A stretch of DNA of 64,000 nt from Anniella stebbinsi (lineage: Eukaryota > Chordata > Lepidosauria > Squamata > Anniellidae), in contig JARDYH010000002.1 of assembly GCA_029215795.1 (NCBI GenBank), positions 361,052,973 through 361,116,972 on the forward strand. Reading direction: 5' to 3'. The position numbers were made by a program, and so were the translations under genes. The notes beneath the pieces are model-generated. The model did no database searches and was not told the origin of the DNA. It saw nothing but the letters and a program-made list of their open reading frames with translations. Shown one piece after another: positions 1-10,179 of this stretch. Every line of letters begins with the position of its first letter. Within the stretch, counting starts at the first letter, position 1.

Positions 1-170
1 TGGATATTGTATTTATAACCTGTTTTTATGCTCTTTATGGTTTAAAATTTTGTATATCGGTTTTTTAATGTTCAATGTTTTTTATTTTTGTAAACCGCCC
101 AGAGAGCTTTGGCTATGGGGCGGTATAGAAATGAAATTAATAATAATAATAATAATAATAATATAATATC
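1..170 (+). mobile_element. L2-type LINE 3' tail
   Basis: AT-rich 3' untranslated tail of a LINE, ending in the motif AAACCGCCCAGAGAGCTTTG, then GGGGCGGTATAGAAAT and a (TAA)n run at about 138-163. The same closing motif recurs at 26520-26590 and, reversed, at 47260-47300. The body of the element lies upstream of the window. Confidence 0.65.
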
Positions 171-927
171 AAGAGATATAGAAGATGGTGTCACTTTGGT
201 TCAGCATTCTACATCAATAGGAAGGAAATATATGTGATGTATCCACCACTCAGCGGGGATTGACAGCCAGGTGACCCATCTCAAGACTATCCCATCATCC
301 TTCCGAAGAGGTGCCCTATTCCGGCACTTCAGATTTAAATTCCTCATGCCCACTGCGCACTTGAACCATGGTGGTCTTAGGGACCACAAATTGCTTCCCT
401 CCCAGTCCAAATCAAATACACAATCTTAGGGATGGTGCATTTGAATTGGACTAGGGGAAGCAATTTGGGGGTTCCTGCTTTGGGAGGAGCTAGCAAAGTT
501 TTGCTTAAAAAAGAAAGAAACTAAAACTAGAGAAATGCCTTAGTGGGAAAGAGGGCCAGATCACATCTCCTTTGGAGCAAATTTGGAAACAGAGACTATG
601 ACTTTTGGGGGCGGGAGGTTGCTGCTTTCCTTGTTTGGGTTACTTATATAATCCCTGTGTATTTACAAATCACCAGCGTAAGTATGCTGGTCTCATTCCT
701 CTGCCATTTAATCACAGCCTGGCACACAGAAATTAGACAGGTGAAAATTTCCCCATTGTTTTATCTCGATGCCATGAAAAACTCCTGCTGGAAAATGTCT
801 GCCTCTTGAGCTGCTGTAAAGACACAAACGCAGCAGCAGTTTTAAAAAACTAGGAACTTCTAGGAAGTGCCCAGAGAATTCAAAGGATTAAACAAGTCCA
901 TTGAGCAGGGATGCTGGACTTTAGGTC
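171..927. other. No recognised feature
   Basis: Unique-looking sequence. Short open frames on both strands show no known domain, splice context or repeat homology. Confidence 0.5.
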
Positions 928-941
928 GGGGGGGGGGGGGG
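928..941. repeat. Poly-G run (14 G)
   Basis: Uninterrupted run of 14 G followed by CGC. It is one of several long G or C runs in the window. Confidence 0.9.
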
Positions 942-954
942 CGCAAAATCCCAA

Positions 955-1770
955 TCTGGCCCTTTAAGGTTCCCCAGATGGAACTCTGGGCAATTCACAA
1001 AAATTAAAACCATTAAAAATATAAAACAAACAACAGTATAAAAACACAATATAAAATACAGTATAGAAGCACAACCAGGAAAAAACCGAGCAGCCGTGCA
1101 TAAATTAATACAAATTTAAAATACAAATTTAAACAGCAAGGTTAAAAATTAAACTGATAAACTGTTAAAATACAATATAAAAACACAACTAGGGTAAAAC
1201 CGTGCCGCAATGCAGATTTAAAATGCAAACTTAAAATACAGATTTAAAAAGTGGAGTTAAAAGACTATGATAATAAGATGTTCAAATATTCTGAAAATAA
1301 AAAAGTCTTCACCTGGCGTAGGTGCCAGGCAAACCTCTCTAGGTAGGCTGACCACATGAAAAGGAGGACAGGGCTCATGTAACTTTAACAGTTGTAGAGA
1401 AAAGGGAATTTCAGCCAGTGTCATTTGTATGCAATTAGTTCCTGGTGAAATTCCCTCTTCATCACAACAGTTAAAGTTGCAGACTCTATACTAGAGTGAC
1501 CAGATACAAAAGAAGGCAGGCCCCCTGCAACTTTAACAGTTGTGATGAAGAGGGGATTTCACCAGGAACTAATTGCATACAAATGACTCTGGCTGAAATT
1601 CCCTTTTCTCTACAACTGTTAAAGTTACATGAGCCCTGTCCTCCTTTTCATATGGTCAGCCTATCTCTAGGGAGCTCATTCCACAGCCGGGGTGCCACAG
1701 CAGAGAAGGCCCTCCTCCTGGTAGACACCTGCCTCACTTCCTTTGGCAGGAGCTCACGGTATCTCTCTCC
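955..1770 (-). mobile_element. L2-type LINE 3' region, split by a MITE
   Basis: Read on the minus strand this is the A-rich 3' region of a LINE, with many ATTTTAAA-like words and the tail near 960-1000. The part at 1672-1760 resembles reversed L2 sequence (GAGAAGGCCCTCCTCCTGGT), which recurs at 18340-18400. A 320-bp MITE interrupts it at 1344-1663, leaving an exact 8-bp duplication, so the LINE is older than the MITE. Confidence 0.5.
1344..1663. mobile_element. Composite palindromic hAT-like MITE (type copy)
   Basis: A 320-bp element starting TAGGCTGACCA and ending TGGTCAGCCTA, flanked by a perfect 8-bp target duplication TCTCTAGG (1336-1343 and 1664-1671). The 8-bp duplication points to the hAT superfamily. 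The left ~140 bases are almost exactly the reverse complement of the right end. The right ~170-base unit is itself an imperfect inverted repeat, running from an inner terminus AGAGTGACCA to the outer terminus. The element is therefore two MITE units head to head, the left one lacking its inner terminus. It carries no transposase, so it is non-autonomous. Other copies lie at 23126, 23750, 32976, 34907, 35329, 36567, 37631, 42210 and 54322. Confidence 0.85.
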
Positions 1771-1830
1771 TAAGGCTTAGTTACTGGCAGTAAGAGGTTT
1801 AACTTAAAATATGCTGGTATTTTGGCCTGT
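1765..1830. repeat. Short dispersed repeat shared with 37177-37235
   Basis: The segment around CTTAGTTACTGGCAGTAAGA and the following TTAACTTAAAATATGCTGG recurs with few changes near 37177-37235. Family unknown. Confidence 0.45.
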
Positions 1831-1849
1831 TGTATGTGTCCAGAAATAG

Positions 1850-2330
1850 GACTTGTAGATTCGTGGTCAGCCGCCCCCCAATTAACAGTTGGACGCGGGG
1901 TAAGTACCAAATTTGAGTTTATTCTCACTGCAGCAAAAGGCTGTCCTGACAAAGGCAGGAAAACAACAGCCCCGACCAACGATTCCCCAGGGGTTTTATA
2001 CCCCATTTAAACTAACATACGTGGCCCCACTCTTTTTGCCTCCCCCCTCCCTGTTGCGTCTCTGAAATGGAATTTGACCCTGGGGTGAAAGAGGTTTCCC
2101 ATCCCAGCCATGGACAATCCATGTAGCCATGGCGCTATTGTAGCCAAAAATCAGAACATCCACTTTCAAGGGCTGTTTACCTCTGCTCCTGGGGGGGAAA
2201 CAATGGAGGGGGTGACTTTCTGGGTTGTGCCTTGTTTTGCTCGCTTTCCACGCGCGCCTGGGATGGTCAGTATGGAAAGTGGAGTGCTAGGCTGCAGTGG
2301 GATCTATAAGACAATTCTTATCCTTCTGTT
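1850..2330 (-). mobile_element. Possible endogenous-retrovirus LTR remnant
   Basis: Read on the minus strand there is a TATAAAA box (1994-2000), then an AATAAA polyadenylation signal about 75 bases downstream (1918-1923). About 35 bases further on comes a TGGGGGGCGGCTGACCAC segment (about 1864-1881) that could be a primer-binding site. That order and spacing fit U3-R-U5-PBS of a retroviral LTR. No gag, pol or env follows, because a LINE and a MITE occupy the next DNA. The U3 start is not resolved, and a chance arrangement is possible. Confidence 0.35.
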
Positions 2331-2338
2331 GACAGAGA

Positions 2339-2688
2339 GCTCCATCAGACGAGCGTTTCATTGCATGCTTGTTACTGGGCACTCACGGATTTTCGTGGGT
2401 CTCTCTCATGACGTCATCTGACCCCCCCCCCCATGCGTGTTCCGCCCCTTCTAGCCTTCTTCACGCCACAAAAAAAAACACCCCTGTAAGTCTGACTTAT
2501 TTTTAAAGACGGAAGTTGCCACCATCTCCTGCTGTGTTCAGCAGAAGCAGCGGGTTCGAAACGGCCCCCTGAATGGGCACCGGGCACCTTGTTTACTTCC
2601 TCTTTCGAAAGAGGAAGTAACGAGGGGCAAATGTGCGGGCAGAGAAGCAACGGTAAGCGAACACGATTTTCCTTGTGTGATGACGCTT
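2339..2688. mobile_element. 350-bp TIR element with TTTCGAAA palindrome (copy 1)
   Basis: Related over its length to 33895-34236, where it lies in the opposite orientation. Ends are GCTCCATCAGACGAG and, reversed, AAGCGTCATCACACAAG. The likely 5-bp target duplication is AGAGA / TGAGA. A perfect 24-bp palindrome (half-arm ACTTCCTCTTTC) lies at 2595-2618. It is CpG-rich relative to its surroundings, suggesting relative youth. No coding capacity is seen. Confidence 0.6.
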
Positions 2689-2968
2689 TGAGACAACCGG
2701 TTGGCTTGCCGCCATTAGACCTGTGCAGGTAACAACCTGGGAGCAATTTTGTCCAACGTGAGGCAATTCCAGAACATCCCTCTAGGTGGAGCCCTGTTCC
2801 TGCCATATACCGATTTAAGTCCCAGTGGCCGGATGCGCTGTGCAGTGTGCTCTTTGGTTTGCTATGGTGGTTTTGAGCCTTCTATTTTGGGGTGGGCAGA
2901 TGCTCCTGGAAAGCCCCAGATGGGGAGAAGAACAGGGCTAAAGTGATTACCGCAGGTCTCACTTAGAT
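2689..2968. other. No recognised feature
   Basis: Nothing identifiable on either strand. Confidence 0.5.
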
Positions 2969-2969
2969 C

Positions 2970-3107
2970 AGCCTCCACCAATCTCCTGGCCTCAACATGT
3001 TTTGAACTTCAACTCCCATCAGCCTGTGCAGCATGGCCAGAGATCACATGTGCTGGACGTTATAGCCCAAAAGATTTGGAGGGCACCATGTTGGGAGAGG
3101 CTGACTT
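2970..3107. mobile_element. Foldback MITE of the CAACTCCCATCA family
   Basis: Degenerate inverted repeat of about 135 bp with the family core CTTCAACTCCCATCAGCC and the closing half GGAGGGCACCATGTTGGGAG. The family consensus visible across this window begins CAGCCTTCCCCAACCTGG and is nearly palindromic. This copy is among the most diverged. Confidence 0.6.
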
Positions 3108-4450
3108 AGATCTAAGGACTTGAAGCAACGCAGGGCTGCATTTGTTAGTCACAGCATTTCTACCCGCTGCTCACATAGTCCTATTTATGCCAATTATTAA
3201 ACATTTTAAGACTCTCATCCATCCAAGGTCGCTTATATTATACAGGTCTTCATCATTGCAGCAATATGAAATCCAATCATTGGTACAGATCGTGCTGACC
3301 TCCAAGGATGTTTGTGTTTATTATTGAAAAGGATGTTTTCTAGTTCTCAGTGCTGTAGCAAAAATGTGGGCTTTTTCGCTGAAGCCCCAGAAACCCAACA
3401 GAATATTGGATTTGCTCTTATGCAATTCCCATTCATTTTAATGGAGTTGACCCTCCCAAAGAGTTGTCTCTCCTGGGGCTTTGAGAGGGAAGATCTCATT
3501 TTGTAACCATCGGCAGCACATGTATTCCCATTGCTTTTCAAACCCACTTCCCAATCTCGATCTGCAAATCACAAGATGCCTTGGCATCAAGCCACTCAAA
3601 TAAAAGCAATCACACTAAGAGGATGTCCAACTAGTTGGGTTGGCCAAGTTAACCGCGGCCTTGCCCTGTGTCCACTTCAGAGCAAGGAGACATGGACTCA
3701 CTCACAGACGTAGGAAGGCTGTGAAAATGGATCGGAGCCTTTGTGGCTCATCAGTCGAATACGGAGCTAAACATGCTGGGTTTCAAGATGCAAAACTTTC
3801 TGTTTTCACGAACATGTTTTACCAGTGCGTCAAGCTTATGGTCCCTTTCAACTGAATAGCTGCTCTTTCGGTCCTTTGCTCTTCCACGCCACTCCACTCC
3901 ACTCCACCCCTCCCCTTCTCTTTCTCCCTCCAGTCAGGTCCTGGCAGATGAGCCCTTCAACCAGACCGCCTTTCTCCAGGGCAAAAATGGAACAACCCTT
4001 TAGTCTGGCTCTTTGGGGCATTGAGGGAGTACAATCCCGTTTCTGCAGAGATTCGGGGGTCGTATGATTTTTTTTTAAAAAAATGCTTTTGAGCCTGGAT
4101 GCAAGGTTTGGGTTTTCCATGGAGGCTTGGAGCTGGCTGCTGGGAGAGATCGCTTTTCCCTGCCAAGACCTGATGCAATCCAGTCAAGCCTCCAATTCCT
4201 TTGAAGCTACACGGAGGCTTAGGGCACATTAAATGCTGTTAGGGAAAATAATCCAGACTTTTAGCATTCTAGGAAAGGCTGGGGTTGAGGCGGGGTGTCA
4301 GCAGGACAGGCACAGTGTTATGTGAGTACCGTGCTGCAAATCCGCACACCAGGCAAGGCAATCGCTGGTATGATGGAGCTCACCGTGTGCTTCCCTTCAT
4401 CCATTGGCTTCCAAGCTCAATTCTTTTCTCTGTCTTGTTCTCTTTTGAAC
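3108..4450. other. No recognised feature
   Basis: Includes a C/T-rich stretch (3890-3935, repeats of CCACTCCA) and T/A runs at 4070-4083. No exon, RNA gene or repeat family was recognised. Open frames here overlap on several strands and look like chance. Confidence 0.45.
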
Positions 4451-4454
4451 TTAC

Positions 4455-4530
4455 AGTAGAGCAGCCTTCCCCGACCTGGTGCCCTTCAGATGGGTTGGAC
4501 TACAACTCCCACAATCCCCTGCCATAATGG
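4455..4530. mobile_element. Half of a CAACTCCCATCA-family MITE
   Basis: Left half only: AGCCTTCCCCGACCTGGTGC, then GTTGGACTACAACTCCCACA. The mirrored right half is missing, so the copy is truncated. Confidence 0.6.
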
Positions 4531-4857
4531 GAGTGAAGGCAGTAAAGCAGAGGCCAAGGGTGTTTCCAGACAGAGGGCTCCTAGCACTAACAACAGAAGG
4601 CACTGAGCAGCACTTCCGACATATTTTTTGAAACTGATTTTTCATCGTAAGAAAAAAGACGGGAGAAGATGCCATCATCCGGACCCCCTGTAAAATTCCA
4701 TGAATGAGGTCAGAACGACGCACAGGGATTCCCGGGGGTGGGGGGGAGGACGGGCACGGGATTTCCCAGGGATAAGGGATTCCTGGGAAATCCCAATTTT
4801 TCTGTGGTCCCAGGAACTTCCCGAGACCGTGAGAGTTGTGGCCACCCATCCCGACTG

Positions 4858-4889
4858 CTGCCACGCTGACTCATGAGTCAGCGCGGCAG
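4858..4889. repeat. Palindrome with paired AP-1-like sites
   Basis: A 32-bp near-perfect palindrome around GCTGACTCATGAGTCAGC, holding two back-to-back TGACTCA words. These match the AP-1/Maf consensus, but there is no promoter context here. Confidence 0.6.
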
Positions 4890-5115
4890 CAGAAATGGGC
4901 ACGGATCCGGGAGGGGGGGACAGCAATTTCGCCATCCCCAGGGTGGCGGCGGGTGGGGGTGGGCCCCCCATATCGGGGGCAGGTGTTTTTTTAATTGACT
5001 TACCCTTTCATTGGAGCTCAAGTGCGCTCTTTTTGGATCTTCAAAACAAAATGGCGGCCGCGACTGCGATGGCCTGGGAGGAAGTTGGGTTGTCGCACTT
5101 CCTATGTGGATTCAA

Positions 5116-5153
5116 GCGACGATCCGGGAAGCAGGTACTTCCGGGATCGTCGC
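5116..5153. repeat. Short inverted repeat GCGACGATCC
   Basis: GCGACGATCCGGGAAG is followed within a few bases by CTTCCGGGATCGTCGC, forming a stem of about 16 bp. It sits in CpG-rich DNA (about 4700-5170) that may be one unrecognised transposon ending TACACCCCTA near 5163. Confidence 0.6.
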
Positions 5154-5480
5154 CCCTCCCTCCCTCCCTCTACACCCCTATGATGTAGAAAGGGCCTAAG
5201 ACCCTCACCTGGAAGCACAAGGAAATTGGAAGGCGAGCGGGGGTCGGAAGTTAGAATTGTTTGGGGGAAGAGAGAAAGATGGGAGGCAGAAATGGCATGG
5301 GGGGCCCGAGAGCACTTCCTCACAGACTGTGAATAAAGCGTCTGTCTCTTGCTTTTAGGTGACAGGGGTACACAGGAGTGTATTGCCTCTCGGAAATTGG
5401 CATTAGTCACCTGCCATCTTTATTATATATGCTTGCATTGGAAATAATTTTTAAAAATCAGAAATCCATTGCCCAGTTAA

Positions 5481-5736
5481 CAGGGCCGGATTGACGTACA
5501 AGCTAAACAAGCTACAGCTCACTTTTTGAGGGGCCTCACGTTAGAAAGAAAGAAAGAAATGTTTACCACATCGCCACCAGGAAAACAAAATGAAACCCTC
5601 TTCAGAAGGGGGAATAGTGTTTATGTGGTTGGGGTCAGTCTAAATTATTTTGCATTTACGCATTTTATTATTTGTTGAAGAGGGAAGGGCCTCACTGATG
5701 TTATAGTGGGCCACAACAAGTTTAAACCCGGCCCTG
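5481..5736. mobile_element. hAT non-autonomous element, CAGGGCCGG termini
   Basis: Starts CAGGGCCGGATTGACG and ends AAACCCGGCCCTG, with an 8-bp target duplication differing at one base (CCAGTTAA / CCAATTAA). This is a classic hAT signature. At 256 bp there is no coding capacity. Confidence 0.75.
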
Positions 5737-5744
5737 CCAATTAA

Positions 5745-6174
5745 TCAGGAACAAACTGCCTTGAGTCGGTTCGTTGAACTGATTTATCAATTATAAGTGG
5801 TAGCCTGAATTAATTTATTGACTACACCATCAATGTTAATAGCACTTGTCACCAGTGAAAACACCAGCTGAGAAGAAAATGTCCTTGCCCCAAGGAGCTT
5901 ACAATTTAAACTTCAAAAGCGGGAAGGCCACAAAACTGGAGGAAGGAATAGGGGAGGCAAATGTAACAAGGCCCGGATGCCAGCGTGTTTTGGCCTGTGT
6001 ATTTTCACAAAAGACAAAAACAGTTGTTTCTTTTCAGTTGGATCAATTATAATTCCCCCTCCTGCAGCTAGGATCACAAATGGTCCTGTTGCTCACTGAT
6101 ATCAGGAATGTTTTCCTAACATAGGAAAACAGGAAGCAGCCTTATAGCCACTGAGCTAAGGTCCTTTCTATAAA
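5745..6174. other. Mostly unidentified; SINE scrap near 6120
   Basis: ATAGGAAAACAGGAAGCAGC near 6120 resembles the start of the tRNA-derived SINE seen at 45568. The rest is unassigned. Confidence 0.35.
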
Positions 6175-6438
6175 AGTGAAGATTGGACCATCTGGCCCAG
6201 TTCTGGTCACCACACCTAAAAAAAGATACTGTAGAGCTGGAAAAAGTGCAGAAAAGGGCAACTGAAATGATCAAGGGACTGGAGCGTCTCCCCTACGAGA
6301 GAAGGTTACAACAGCTGGGATTGTTTAGCTTGGGGAAAAGGAGGCTGAGGGGAGACACGATAGAGGTGAACAAAATTAGGCATGGTGTGGAGAATGTGGA
6401 TAGGGAGGATTTTTCTCCCTCTCCCATAATACTGGAAC

Positions 6439-7156
6439 TAGGGGTGTGCAATGGATTGGGTCCGATCCACGATCCGGACCTGATTCAGAGGAAATCAGAT
6501 AAAATTATCCGATCTGCTCCCCAGCACCTGGATTGGCCGATCCAATACGATCTGATCTGAAAAGGACCCAATCCGGATCGTGTTGGATCAGAGTATCGGA
6601 CCACCTCCCCCAACTCGCACCCCTCACCTGCCGGGGCCATCCACGGACGGCCCTGGCAGGTAAGGAGCACAAATGCGGGGAGGGGGCTTACCTGCCGGGG
6701 CCATCTGCGGGCACCAGCGGGCGCCAGCGGACGGCAGCGGATGGCCCGGCAAGTAAGGAAGAGGGAGCGCAAAGGGGAGGAGAGGGCTTATCTGCCGGGG
6801 TTGTCTGCTGCCATCTGCTGGCTCTCACAGGTGCCAGCAGACGGGAGCAGAAGGCCCGTGCAGGAAAGAAGCATGAGGGGGGAGGGACAGGGAGGGGGAG
6901 TTAGGCCCCCACTAACCCCCGCCGCCATTTTTCCCCATAGACTTGCATTGGGGGAAAGCTTTCTTTCCCCCAATGCAAGTCTATGGGGAAAAATGGCGGC
7001 CGATCCGAGAATCGGACATCCGATTTTCAGATCGGGATCGGGTCCGGTCTGATCCAATCCAGGGGACCTTCGATTTTGTTCCGATCTGATCCGGAACAAA
7101 ATGGGAGGTCCCGATCCGGTCCCGATCCGATCCGGGGGGGTCCGTGCACACCCCTA
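6439..7156. mobile_element. GATCCG-rich hAT element inserted in a CR1
   Basis: A 718-bp element with termini TAGGGGTGTGCA and TGCACACCCCTA, flanked by 8-bp duplications ACTGGAAC / ACTAGAAC that belong to the interrupted CR1. Both subterminal zones are packed with GATCCG/CGGATC-type words. The middle (about 6620-6800) has roughly three imperfect repeats around ACCTGCCGGGGCCATC. A perfect 38-bp-arm hairpin lies at 6921-7000. No transposase is present. Confidence 0.85.
6921..7000. repeat. Perfect 38-bp-arm hairpin
   Basis: Arms 6921-6958 and 6963-7000 are exact reverse complements (each arm has CCCCATAGACTTGCATTGGG), separated by only CTTT. It is internal to the hAT element. The lack of mismatches suggests recent origin or gene conversion. 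Confidence 0.9.
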
Positions 7157-7322
7157 ACTAGAACCCAATGGGATCATCCCATGAAGCTGATCGGTGGGAG
7201 ATTCAGGACAGATAAAAGGAAGGACCTGTTCACACAGTGCATAGTCGAACAATGGAATTTGCTACTATAAGATGTGGTGATGGCCACCAATTGGGATGGC
7301 TTTAAAAGGGGTTGGGTACATT

Positions 7323-7590
7323 CATAGAATCATAGAATAGTAGAGTCGGAAGGGGCCCACAAGGCCATTGTGTCCAACCCCCTGCTGAATGCAGGAATCC
7401 ACCTTAAAGCATGCCTGACAGATGGTTGTCCAGCTGCCTCTTGAAGGCCTCTAATGTGGGAGAGCCCACGACCTCCCTGGGTCATTGGTTCCATTGTCAT
7501 ACTGCTCTAACACTCAGGAAGTTTTTCCTGATGTCCAGACGGAATCTGGCTTCCTGTCACTTGAGCCCATTATTCCACGTCCTGCATTCC
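7323..7590 (-). mobile_element. Antisense CR1 3' end nested in a CR1
   Basis: On the minus strand this is the last part of the CR1 ORF, its 3' end and the tail repeat ATTCTATGATTCTATGA (7323-7345 reversed). Flanking CATTC on both sides (ACATTC / GCATTC) is a short target duplication within the host CR1. Confidence 0.8.
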
Positions 7591-7832
7591 TGGAGGAGAA
7601 GGCCATCAATGGCTACTAGCCCTGATGGGTATGTGCTAACTCCAGTATCAGAAGCAGCAAGCCTGTGTGCACCAGTTGCTGGGGAACATGGGTGGGAGGG
7701 TGCTGTTGCACCGTGTCCTGTGTTGTTGGTCGCTGGTCGACAGCTGATTGGCCACTGTGTGAACAGAGTGCTGGACTAGATGGACCCTCAGTCTGATCCA
7801 GCAGGGCTCTTCATATGTTCATATGTTCTTAT

Positions 7833-7970
7833 CAACACTGACTGGCAGCCATAGCTCTTCAAGGCTTTCAGGCAGGAGTTTTTCCATCCTTACCTGGAGA
7901 CGCCGGGGATCGAACCTGGGACCTTCTGCATGCAAAACAGGGCCTCTACCACTGAGCTGCAGATCCCAAA
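7833..7970 (-). mobile_element. tRNA-derived SINE fragment
   Basis: Reversed, it reads as a tRNA-like head with a B-box-like GGTTCGATCC and an upstream TCAGTGGTAGAGG segment. The body contains the reverse of ACTGACTGGCAGCC. It is the same SINE type as 45568-45752, 5'-truncated with respect to the body. Confidence 0.65.
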
Positions 7971-9560
7971 CACCTGCCCACATTCTCCCACAGTATGATG
8001 AGATGTATTGCTGTTCTATTTCAGTTCTGTAATCATTTCTAAATCTGCAAATATAGATATTAATATTGAATCTGCACATATATATATTAATATGCACACG
8101 TAAAGCAAATCTGTATTCTCTTTTATTGTCTTCTTGGGGGATACATTTCTGCTTTTTTGGCAACGGGTAGCTGGCCACTCTATATGGGGCGTCCACATGT
8201 ATTTCAGAACTGGTCTCATAACGAATTCCACATTTGATTGCAGATAACAAGGCTTGACACCCGATTCAAGAAATCTCACCTAATCGACTAATTTGTTAGT
8301 TGCTTGATGAATTAACCAATTAGAGCTGTGTAAATGCGCAAATGCACAAAACAATAATCTTAGTCAATCTATAGATTAATTAGTAGAATGATTAATTATC
8401 CAATTAAATCTGCATATCTCCAAATCTGTATGCGTAAAACAATAATTCTAAAGGCAGAAAACATGTGTACACGGTTGTCATAGCAGGACTCAGCGGAGAA
8501 AGAGCTACTCTCTTCTCTATGCGAGACAAACACGGAAAGTGCCCCCCGTGGGTTTTATAACCTGTATTAAAAATAGTTAACCATTTTTAGTCATTTGCTA
8601 TGTAGTCAATTGGAAATGCTCATTTTTAATGCATCAAAAGGTTTTGTTTTAATTAATTGGTTAATATAATCACTTAATCAACAAAATATCGCAGCCCTAA
8701 AAAACAGCATTTCAAGTTGCGATCTTTTATAGCAGCCTTCTCCAATGCCCATCATTCCCAGCTTGGCCAATATATAATCCTACCTAGTTTATACATTTAC
8801 CTAGGGATGAGTGGGGCTTACTCTCAGCAGATGTGTGCAGGATGGCAATGCCAAGCTCTTTGCCTCCTGGGTGAGCCAAGCAGCTAGTGGTTGTCCGGCT
8901 TTGCTCTCACACCCAACTATGAAATTTGGAGCTGGCTTGTGAGGTACCCTGAGGACAAGGGGAGAGCCTGGACCACATCGAGGCCTTCTACTCCCTTCTT
9001 ACTGCTGACATGTCAAAAAGACTAAGACTGGGGGCTCTTCTAAACGAGCTGCTTATAGCAGCTCATGACTGACCACTCACGGAAGTTTCCTGGTCAATTA
9101 CATGACGCTGCAACCCTCCATCCTGGAAGAATCAGATTTTAACATTTATTATGCTTTACCATTCCATTATCTTTTCTACTGGTTTTAATGCATCATTGAT
9201 TTATTTAATGACAGAGCCTTATAAATGTACGTGACAGCATGAGCCAAAAAACAGGACTTAGGTCTCTGCTCCCACAGAGATGACAATCAAATGTTTTCCA
9301 GCAGGGCAGACAACAGAGGAAGTGAGGAGAGGGACAGTCACGGATGTCTGTTATTTGCCTGTCAGTTTACTAACTGGACAGAAAAGGAAAAGAAAGTTGT
9401 GCAGGAATCAGCAGGTGGAACTAAACCTTATTCACAGTTCATTTGCCGCAGATCAAACTGTTGCTAAGGGGCCAGACACAAAGACAGGTTCAAAAGCTGG
9501 CAAGCATTCCCTATATTCCAGGCTGTGAGTGCCGCTTACACAGCTAAAGTGGTGCCGCCC
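7971..9560. other. AT-rich and unidentified DNA
   Basis: 8000-8700 is very AT-rich, with repeated TTAATTAATTGG and TGCAAAT-like words, and ends TATCGCAGCCCTAA near 8700, possibly the end of an hAT element. 9205-9300 resembles a LINE 3' fragment. Nothing firmly identifiable. Confidence 0.4.
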
Positions 9561-9565
9561 TTGCC

Positions 9566-9850
9566 CAAGAGGGAGATATCAGCAAGCTTGCGGGAACCCC
9601 AAGTTTTGCAGAAGTACCACAAATCTTTAAGAAGAAGGAAAACAACAAAGGAAGAGAAACCAAATAATAATAATAAAATAGGTCCATGAGGACTGATATG
9701 CTCCAGGGCCATTGAATGCTGGTTGACTGACAGGGGACGGGGAGAGAGGAAAACTGTGGGAGGGGCGAATGGAATGGCTCTGGAATCAATAGCCATGCTC
9801 CACACTGCAACATTTTGTTGCAGATTCCACTTCTCCCACTTATATTTCGA
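9566..9850. repeat. Dispersed repeat shared with 29553-29760
   Basis: GATATCAGCAAGCTTGCGGG with the following AAATCC/AACCCC, and the segment around CATTTTGTTGCAGATTCCAC, recur at 29553-29760. Family unknown. The overlapping 176- and 186-codon frames on the minus strand look like chance readings. Confidence 0.4.
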
Positions 9851-10179
9851 TTCCCTTGTGGTGGGGTAAAAAGGGATGGGGGGAAAACAGCAAATCCAGA
9901 GGTTAGGGCAGAAGTGTGATTTATCCATAGGGCTGGCCCGAACAGATCCAAATGAACCAACTGGAGAAGATCCACTGAGTGGGTGTACATTTTCAATTCC
10001 TCCACTGGGTGTTTGGCTGCAGAGCACAGAACCGTGGGGTATGAAGGGACCTCGGAGGTCATCCATTCTGACCCTCTGTGCTCAGTGCAGGACCCGCAAT
10101 GCAAGATGCAGCTACAGCATATCTAAAGGACGATCACCCAGTTTCATCTCATCAGACCCTCTAGCTGGGGCCATGTTTA

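Larger units (their letters stand above)
6175..7832 (+). mobile_element. CR1-type LINE 3' end with two nested insertions
   Basis: C-terminal end of a CR1-like reverse-transcriptase ORF in three pieces: 6175-6438, 7157-7322 and about 7590-7832. It starts with words such as KVQKRATEMIKGLERLPYE, and its later parts match the DVVMAT-type C-terminus of the family. It ends in the tail GGGCTCTTCATATGTTCATA. It is interrupted by an hAT element (6439-7156) and an antisense CR1 (about 7323-7590). Stop codons and gaps show it is dead. Confidence 0.8.

Noticed and set aside
1496..1780. Open frame resembling a conserved peptide, also found at 23785, 32826 (minus), 35224 (minus) and 37783
   Set aside because: All occurrences are translations of the right unit of the composite MITE. 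The apparent conservation is DNA repeat identity.
7045..7130. Short regularly repeated GATCCG words considered as a CRISPR-like array
   Set aside because: No constant repeat-spacer length. The words are subterminal repeats of an hAT element in a vertebrate genome.
9536..10104. Two overlapping minus frames of 176 and 186 codons
   Set aside because: They overlap each other in different frames and extend over a dispersed repeat and a foreign strand of a MITE.
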